Source: an uncultured Arthrobacter sp.
GTDB taxonomy: Bacteria > Actinomycetota > Actinomycetes > Actinomycetales > Micrococcaceae
Direction: 5' to 3'
NCBI RefSeq assembly: GCF_947493765.1
Contig: NZ_CANLSZ010000002.1
Coordinates: 186,001 to 250,000, forward strand
Length of the DNA: 64,000 nt
The notes under the pieces were generated by a model that worked only from the letters and a program-made list of their open reading frames with translations, was not told the DNA's origin and ran no database searches. A program made the translations under genes and the position numbers. Shown piece after piece: positions 58,940 through 64,000 of the stretch (position 1 is the stretch's first letter; each line of letters opens with the position of its first letter).

Positions 58940-59476
58940 TCACTCCGCGGGCACCTCGAAGGTCCCGATCAGCCGTGCGCGGCCGAGCGTGTGGGAGAAC
59001 AGATTGAAGCCGAGGTACGCCGGCGAGGCGTCGGCGGGGATCCCGAGGGACTCGACGTCGACGGCGTGGACCACCACGTGGTACTCGTGCGGGCCGTGGC
59101 CGGGAGGCGGTGCGGCTCCGACGTACCCGGCGAACCCGCCGTCGTTGCGCAGCTGGAAAGCACCCTCGGGCAGCAGGTCCGAGTGCTCGCTCCCCGCACC
59201 CGCGGGCAGCGACGTGGTGGCGACGTCCACGTCCACCAGCGCCCAGTGCCAGAAACCGCTGGCGGTCGGGGCGTCGGGGTCGTACACGGTGACGGCGAAA
59301 CTCTTGGTCCCCTCGGGGAAGCCGCTCCACGACAGCTGCGGTGATTCGTCGTCGCCGCCCGGTCCCATCCGTCCCGAGACCTGCGCGGTGGCGAGGGGTT
59401 CACCGTCGGTGATGCTCTCGCTGGTGAGCTCGAACTCGGGGACCTGCGGCAGGTCGGCGTACGGATCGCGGGACAT
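58940..59476 (-). CDS. YbhB/YbcL-type (PEBP-like) protein
   Basis: 178 residues from ATG 59476. The PEBP motifs are [40 protein letters not shown] and [19 protein letters not shown], and the C-terminal [13 protein letters not shown] is typical of the bacterial YbhB group. It has no signal peptide. The function in bacteria is unclear; phospholipid or kinase binding is known only for eukaryotic relatives. Confidence 0.93.
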   Translation of the reverse strand: MSRDPYADLPQVPEFELTSESITDGEPLATAQVSGRMGPGGDDESPQLSWSGFPEGTKSFAVTVYDPDAPTASGFWHWALVDVDVATTSLPAGAGSEHSDLLPEGAFQLRNDGGFAGYVGAAPPPGHGPHEYHVVVHAVDVESLGIPADASPAYLGFNLFSHTLGRARLIGTFEVPAE

Positions 59477-59523
59477 GGGAGTGCTCCTTCTGGTGGTCGG
59501 CAGGGCGGGTCGGGGTCTGCAGA

Positions 59524-60447
59524 TTACGGTGTCCGGATCATCTCGGCACGCGAGGGCGGATCCGCGCCGGGGCGGGAGACGGTGATGGCCGCTGCCCGGG
59601 CGGCGTACTGCAGCATCCCGGTCAGCTGGTCGAGCGTGATGCCGCGCAGGTCCTGCCGGCGCTGCGCGCCGTCCAGCCCCAGATCCACGAGCGAGCCGAT
59701 GAGCGCTGCCATGAAGGAGTCCCCGGCACCCACCGAGTCCACCACGCTGGTGGACGGCGCGGGCACGGCGCTCTCGCCGGCGCGGCACACCGCCCATGGC
59801 CCCCTGGAACCGCGGGTCACGACGACGACGGCGGGCCCGGCCTCGAGCCAGGCACGTGCGGTCTCCTCGGGGCTCCGGTCCGGGTAGAGCCAGCGCAGAT
59901 CCTCGTCGGAGGCCTTCACGAGATCCGCGAGCGCCACGAACGCCTCGGCCTGGTCGCGGGCGAGATCCCGGTCCCGGATGATGGTCGGCCTGCAGTTGGG
60001 GTCGTAGGTGATGGTGATGCCGGGATGTGCCGCCCGCACCAGGGCCAGGACGTCGTCGGCGCCGGGGGTGAGCATCGTGGCGATGGACCCGGTGTGCAGG
60101 AGGGTGGTGCCGTCGAGCAGCTCCTCGCGCCGCCCGGCCAGACCGGGCAGCTCCCAGACCAGCTGGAAGTCGTAGGCCGCCCCGCCCGCCGGATCGAGTC
60201 GCGCGGTGGCCACACTCGTGGGGGAGTCGTCGGGGCCGATGGGGAACGGGACGGAATTGTCGCGCAGGTGCTGCTGGATCAGGCGCCCGTAGTCGTCGTC
60301 GCCGTACCGGCCCACGAACTGGGCGGGATGCCCCAGCCGCGCGATCCCCACGGCCACGTTCATGGGGCTGCCACCCACGTGGGCGCGCATGGGGGCGATG
60401 TCGCTGACGACTTCGTCGATGAGGGTTTCCCCGATCACGGTGAGCAC
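59524..60447 (-). CDS. PfkB-family sugar kinase (fructokinase-like)
   Basis: 307 residues. The first signature is [35 protein letters not shown] and the second is [18 protein letters not shown] with the catalytic Asp near residue 240. It resembles bacterial fructokinases in length and in the opening [11 protein letters not shown]. The sugar is inferred, not visible. It stands alone between the PEBP gene and a small membrane protein. Confidence 0.92.
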   Translation of the reverse strand: MLTVIGETLIDEVVSDIAPMRAHVGGSPMNVAVGIARLGHPAQFVGRYGDDDYGRLIQQHLRDNSVPFPIGPDDSPTSVATARLDPAGGAAYDFQLVWELPGLAGRREELLDGTTLLHTGSIATMLTPGADDVLALVRAAHPGITITYDPNCRPTIIRDRDLARDQAEAFVALADLVKASDEDLRWLYPDRSPEETARAWLEAGPAVVVVTRGSRGPWAVCRAGESAVPAPSTSVVDSVGAGDSFMAALIGSLVDLGLDGAQRRQDLRGITLDQLTGMLQYAARAAAITVSRPGADPPSRAEMIRTP

Positions 60448-60498
60448 GCCTTCAAGGTACCAGTCGTACCTGCGACGGGGCCGTTCGGTCGCGGACGG

Positions 60499-60981
60499 CT
60501 ACAGGGCGTTCTTGCGGAACAGCGGCACCCTGGGCGGCAGGGGACGGCCGCGGAAGCGGTGCACGCTGTACGCGATCAGGGCGAGGGCGATCAGTGAGGA
60601 GACGATGAGGCTGACCCCCGTCCCCACGCCTCCGGGGAGCCACAGTCCCTCGCCGGGGAACCACCAGCCCGGCATCCGGGGTTGGAGCACCCACACCACG
60701 CCGAGGCCCATGATCACCAGGGCGCTGGCGCAGCTCAGGGCGATCCGCGGCACGGTCTGCACCCCGAGCGCTGCCGCGTGGAAGGCGTTGCCCTTGAGCG
60801 GTTTGAGGAAGCGGCGGGCCCAGTGGTACTGCTGCGAGAGGACCGCGAGACCGGCGGCGAGCATCAGCAGTCCCGGACCGGGCAGCACCAGGGCCGCGAG
60901 CCCCAGCACCACCAGGGTCCACCCGAGCACCTCGATGCCGGTGCGGCGGATCCACCCTGAGACCCGCCCTCTCGCTGCCAT
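60499..60981 (-). CDS. PGPGW-type small membrane protein (TIGR02611-like)
   Basis: 160 residues from ATG 60981. The motif LVVLGLAALVLPGPGLLMLAAGLAVLSQQYHWARRFL (about 20-55) is the hallmark of the family. Two further hydrophobic segments lie at about 75-97 and 115-138. These proteins are widespread in actinobacteria and have no known function. The promoter faces the glyoxalase gene. Confidence 0.9.
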   Translation of the reverse strand: MAARGRVSGWIRRTGIEVLGWTLVVLGLAALVLPGPGLLMLAAGLAVLSQQYHWARRFLKPLKGNAFHAAALGVQTVPRIALSCASALVIMGLGVVWVLQPRMPGWWFPGEGLWLPGGVGTGVSLIVSSLIALALIAYSVHRFRGRPLPPRVPLFRKNAL

Positions 60982-61134
60982 GCACACAGGATGTCACAGG
61001 ATGCAGGGCGGAGCCGGTCGACCGGACGGCCTGCCCGCCCACCGGAGGTCGCCGGCGCGGGAATGAAAGGAAAACTTCATGCGTTTGCATTGATATGCTG
61101 GTCGAGAGACGCCAGCCCTATGAAGGAGGACGGC

Positions 61135-62112
61135 ATGACCATCCAGACCGAAGGTCTTCACCACGTCACCGCGATCGCGGGGGACCCGCAGAAGAACATC
61201 GACTTCTACATCAAGGGCCTGGGTCTGCGCCTGGTCAAGAAGACGGTGAACTTCGACGATCCCGGCACCTACCACCTCTACTACGGCGACGAGTCCGGCA
61301 ACCCCGGCTCCCTCCTGACCTTCTTCCCCTGGCAGGGCATCCGCAGCGGCCGGGTGGGCAGCGGCCAGTCCACCACCACCGCCTTCTCCGTCCCGCAGGG
61401 CACCCTCGGCTGGTGGCAGGAGCACTTCAAGGGACTCGGCGTCGAGTCCACCGTCTCGCGTGCGTCGTCCGAGGAGGAGCGCCTCTCGCTGCGCGACCCC
61501 GACGGCCTGCAGATCGACCTCGTGGCCTCCTCCATCTCCGATCCGCGCAACCCCTGGGACTCCGCCTCCGTCCCCGCCGAGTACGCCGTGCGCGGCCAGC
61601 ACTCGTCGGTGCTGACGGTGCAGGATCCCACCCACACCCTCGAGACGTTCACGCGTGACCTCGGCATGAACATCCTCAGCGAGAAGGACGGCCGCTACCG
61701 CCTGAGCACGCACGACGGCGCCCCCGGCACCGTGGTGGACGTGGTCACCGATCCCCGCGGCCAGCGCGGCCTCGTGGCCGGCGGCACCGTGCACCACATC
61801 GCCTTCCGCGTCCCCGACCAGGAGACCCAGGAGCTGTGGCGCCGCGAGCTCGCGGAGCGCGGCTACGGGGTCACCGCGATCCTCGACCGCCAGTACTTCA
61901 CCTCGATCTACTTCCGCGAGCCCGGTGGAACACTGCTCGAGATCGCCACGGACACACCGGGCTTCGACATCGACGAACCCCTGCTGGAACTGGGCCGCTC
62001 GCTGAAGCTGCCGCCGTGGCTCGAGCCCAACCGCGAGGCCATCGCCCACGCGGTCGCGAAGATCGACGTCCCGGGCGAGAACAACCCCGCCGTCCAGTCC
62101 TTCCTGAAGTAG
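61135..62112 (+). CDS. Ring-cleaving dioxygenase-like glyoxalase (VOC family, MhqO-type)
   Basis: 325 residues from ATG 61135 with a strong RBS (GAAGGAGG). Two VOC modules are seen: EGLHHVTAIAGDPQKNIDFYIKGLGLRLVKKTVNFDD with a following DPGTYHLYYGDESGNPGSLLTFFPW, and a second from about residue 155. The metal ligands are His in LHHVTAI and VHHIAF, and a Glu in the FREPGGTLLEIATD strand. Bacillus MhqO and its relatives degrade quinones or catechols. An esterase (MhqD-like) follows nine bases later, which supports that assignment. Confidence 0.9.
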   Translation: MTIQTEGLHHVTAIAGDPQKNIDFYIKGLGLRLVKKTVNFDDPGTYHLYYGDESGNPGSLLTFFPWQGIRSGRVGSGQSTTTAFSVPQGTLGWWQEHFKGLGVESTVSRASSEEERLSLRDPDGLQIDLVASSISDPRNPWDSASVPAEYAVRGQHSSVLTVQDPTHTLETFTRDLGMNILSEKDGRYRLSTHDGAPGTVVDVVTDPRGQRGLVAGGTVHHIAFRVPDQETQELWRRELAERGYGVTAILDRQYFTSIYFREPGGTLLEIATDTPGFDIDEPLLELGRSLKLPPWLEPNREAIAHAVAKIDVPGENNPAVQSFLK

Positions 62113-62121
62113 GAGCGCACC

Positions 62122-62763
62122 ATGACCACCACGCACGACTGGCCCCACCTGTTCGACGCCGGAGCGGCGGACGCCCCGGTGCTGCTGCTGCTGCACGGCA
62201 CCGGGGGGACCGAGCACGACCTCCTGCCGCTCGTGAAGGGGCTCGCACCGGAGGCAGGGTACCTGGCACCCCGCGGTCCCGTGCAGGAACACGGCATGAA
62301 CCGCTGGTTCCGCCGTTTCGGGGAGGGCAACTTCGACGTCGACGACGTGGTCCGCCGCTCCGGTGAGCTGGCCGACTTCATCGCGTGGGCCAGGGACCAC
62401 TACGGGATCGGGGAGCGCCGGCTCGTGGCCGTGGGCTTCTCGAACGGCGCGAACATCGCCCTCGCCACGGCCCTGCTGCACCCGGGTGCGGTGGCCGACG
62501 CCGTCGCGTTCTCGGGGATGTACCCGCTGGACGGGCGTCCGGTCGAGGCGGACCTGTCCGGGTCCTCGATCGCCCTGTTCAATGGGAAGGCGGATGCCAT
62601 GGCACCGATCGACAGCGTGGTCCGCCTCGGGTCGATCCTCGAGAGCCGTGGCGCCGAAGTACACCGGGCCGTCCGCGAGGGCGGGCACGGTATCCATCCC
62701 AGCGAGATCGACGGCGCAGCAGCGTGGATCGCCTCGCTCACCCGGAAGGTTTCACATGACTGA
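62122..62763 (+). CDS. Carboxylesterase-type alpha/beta hydrolase (MhqD-like)
   Basis: 213 residues. The oxyanion region is LLLLHGTGGTEHDLLPLVKGLAPEAGYLAPRGP, the nucleophile is in VAVGFSNGANIALATALL (GFSNG) and the catalytic His is in VREGGHGIHPSEI. It pairs with the dioxygenase as in the Bacillus mhq operon. The next gene starts within its last codons. Confidence 0.93.
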   Translation: MTTTHDWPHLFDAGAADAPVLLLLHGTGGTEHDLLPLVKGLAPEAGYLAPRGPVQEHGMNRWFRRFGEGNFDVDDVVRRSGELADFIAWARDHYGIGERRLVAVGFSNGANIALATALLHPGAVADAVAFSGMYPLDGRPVEADLSGSSIALFNGKADAMAPIDSVVRLGSILESRGAEVHRAVREGGHGIHPSEIDGAAAWIASLTRKVSHD

Positions 62764-63553
62764 CGCACACACCGAGCACGGCGGCCTCGCCGCGAGGGCG
62801 ACCGCCTTCGCCGAGCTGCACTCCGCCCCCGAGATCCTGCAGGTGGTCAACGTCTGGGACGTCATCAGCGCGACGACCGTCGCCGACGTACCCGGCACGA
62901 AGGCCCTCGCCACGGCGAGCCACTCGATCGCCGCGTCCCTCGGCTACGAGGACGGCGAGAACATCCCCCTGGAGGAGATGATCGCGGCGATCGGGCGGAT
63001 CGCGGCGGCCACGGACCTGCCGGTCTCCGCCGATCTCGAATCGGGCTACGGTGACCCGGAGGACACCGTGCGCCGGGCGATCGGCGTCGGGATCGTGGGG
63101 GCCAACATCGAGGACCAGATGCGCCCGCTCGCCGACGCCGTGGCGCAGATGGAGGCGGCCATGAAGGCCGGCCAGGCCGAGGGCATCGACTTCGTCCTCA
63201 ACGCCCGCACCGACGCGTTCGTGAGGGCCGGTGATCGCGATCCGGCGGAGGTCCTCGGCGACGCCGTGGAGCGCGGCAAGGCCTTCCTCGGCATCGGCGC
63301 GACGAACGTCTTCGTTCCCGGCCTGCTCGACGAGCACGCGGTGAGCACGCTCGTGGAGGCCTTCGGCCCGCAGCGCCTGAGCGTCATCAACGTGCCGGGC
63401 AGTCTCGCTCCGGCCCGGCTGCAGGAGCTCGGCGTGGCCCGGATCTCCTACGGACCGTGGACGCAGCGCGTGGCCCTGACCGCGCTGGCGGACTCGGCCG
63501 CCGAGCTGTACGCGGGAGGCGCGCTGCCCGAGGGCACGCGTCCCCTGAACTAG
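62756..63553 (+). CDS. Isocitrate lyase/phosphoenolpyruvate mutase superfamily protein
   Basis: 265 residues from ATG 62756 with GGAAGG upstream, overlapping the esterase by eight bases. The active-site loop is LPVSADLESGYGDPEDTVRRAIGVGIVGANIEDQ (DxxxGYG and IEDQ), with DFVLNARTDAFVRAG and a C-terminal LGVARISYGPW. Members cleave or rearrange C-C or C-P bonds; the short form here resembles the 2-methylisocitrate lyase/carboxyvinyl-phosphonate side. The substrate is unknown. Its place in the same operon links it to the aromatic or aldehyde-detoxifying pair. Confidence 0.9.
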   Translation: MTDAHTEHGGLAARATAFAELHSAPEILQVVNVWDVISATTVADVPGTKALATASHSIAASLGYEDGENIPLEEMIAAIGRIAAATDLPVSADLESGYGDPEDTVRRAIGVGIVGANIEDQMRPLADAVAQMEAAMKAGQAEGIDFVLNARTDAFVRAGDRDPAEVLGDAVERGKAFLGIGATNVFVPGLLDEHAVSTLVEAFGPQRLSVINVPGSLAPARLQELGVARISYGPWTQRVALTALADSAAELYAGGALPEGTRPLN

Positions 63554-63562
63554 GGAGTTCCC

Positions 63563-63607
63563 CGGCGAACCCCGGTCAGCCCGTCACGGGCGGGCCGGGG
63601 TTCGCCG
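63563..63607. terminator. Bidirectional terminator hairpin
   Basis: CGGCGAACCCCGG (63563-63575) pairs perfectly with CCGGGGTTCGCCG (63595-63607) across 19 bases. It lies just past the PEP-mutase-like stop and takes in the last codons of the convergent hydrolase, so it can serve both. Confidence 0.7.
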
Positions 63608-64000
63608 TGTCCGCGGCCCGTCCCAGCGCCTCCACCACGGCCTCCCACGCCTTCGATCCGGGGGTGATGACCGCGAAGTGGTCCCCGGGCACGATCGTGA
63701 GATCGGCCGTGGCGCCCCGTGCCGTCGCGGCGGCCACATACGTCTCGGACTGCGAGAGCGGCACCGCGGTGTCCTCCGTCCCGTGCACCGCGTGGACCGG
63801 GACGCCGAGCGGGAGGGCGGTCATCGGATCCGCGAGGCGATAGCGCTCGGGATCGCCCGGTGCCCGCAGGAAGTTCTCGACGGCGTCGTCGCCGAGTCGC
63901 AGTTCGCGTGCCTGCCGCAGATCCAGGACGCCGGCCTGGCTGACCACCGCCGTGAGCGGCACCGCCGGCACACCGGTGCCGGCGGTGCCGGCCGGGAGGG
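63576..64000 (-). CDS. Alpha/beta hydrolase, C-terminal part (cut by window edge)
   Basis: About 140 residues at the C-terminus of a hydrolase whose start lies right of the window. The acid and histidine of a catalytic triad are seen in VHAVHGTEDTAVPLSQSETYV and VPGDHFAVITPGSKAW. The nucleophile region, expected upstream, is not in the window. It is probably an esterase or prolyl-oligopeptidase-like fold; no finer call is possible. Confidence 0.8.
   Translation of the reverse strand, partial: LPAGTAGTGVPAVPLTAVVSQAGVLDLRQARELRLGDDAVENFLRAPGDPERYRLADPMTALPLGVPVHAVHGTEDTAVPLSQSETYVAAATARGATADLTIVPGDHFAVITPGSKAWEAVVEALGRAADTANPGPPVTG

Overview
The window is high-GC DNA from an actinobacterium, most likely a Micrococcales member of the Arthrobacter group. 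This rests on Lsr2, a DUF3180 / PH-domain / folate block beside ftsH, DUF2342 metalloprotease next to tilS, frequent GTG starts and start/stop-overlapped genes. No rRNA, tRNA or CRISPR array was seen.

Layout. (1) 1-16689, almost all on the minus strand: clpC (cut by the window edge), lsr2, lysS, panC, a DUF2520 Rossmann protein, two bacterial-PH membrane proteins, DUF3180, folK-folB-folP-folE, ftsH, hpt, tilS, a zinc metalloprotease and dacB. This is one long housekeeping run for tetrahydrofolate and pantothenate synthesis, proteolysis, purine salvage and tRNA modification. (2) 16844-41894: core metabolism in mixed orientation (ppa, SatD-like protein, gdhA, glycerate kinase, HAD phosphatase, serS, lipid kinase, topoisomerase IB, pheA, rhodanese, amidase, peptide transporter, acyl-CoA ligase, pgm, aldehyde dehydrogenase/SDR pair, uracil permease). 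One M16-like protease gene (19844-21301) looks foreign. (3) About 42050-55880: an accessory island of lower GC, with an intact IS30-family element, a bacteriocin-type operon, a serine recombinase, TetR/reductase and acetyltransferase genes, a truncated plasmid-type HTH gene, a truncated formaldehyde dehydrogenase beside an IS3 scrap, and a RES-domain toxin. (4) 55900-64000: core genes again (YkvI-type permease, GDPD, HAD phosphatase, PEBP, sugar kinase, and a glyoxalase/esterase/PEP-mutase-like operon).

The most interesting system is 43829-49063. A leaderless, operator-overlapped promoter drives three translationally coupled genes: an HTH-DUF3887 regulator, a CPBP intramembrane protease and a DUF1648-like membrane protein. 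These are followed by homologues of the Bacillus sporulation-delaying (SDP) toxin system in the order sdpC-sdpA-sdpB. I read it as a complete SDP-like peptide toxin locus in a non-sporulating lineage. The SdpC homologue lacks the disulfide cysteines of the Bacillus toxin, a strong hairpin separates toxin from maturation genes, and the upstream trio replaces sdpR/sdpI as candidate regulation and immunity. The toxin assignments come from recognised family features in the protein sequences. The immunity role is inference.
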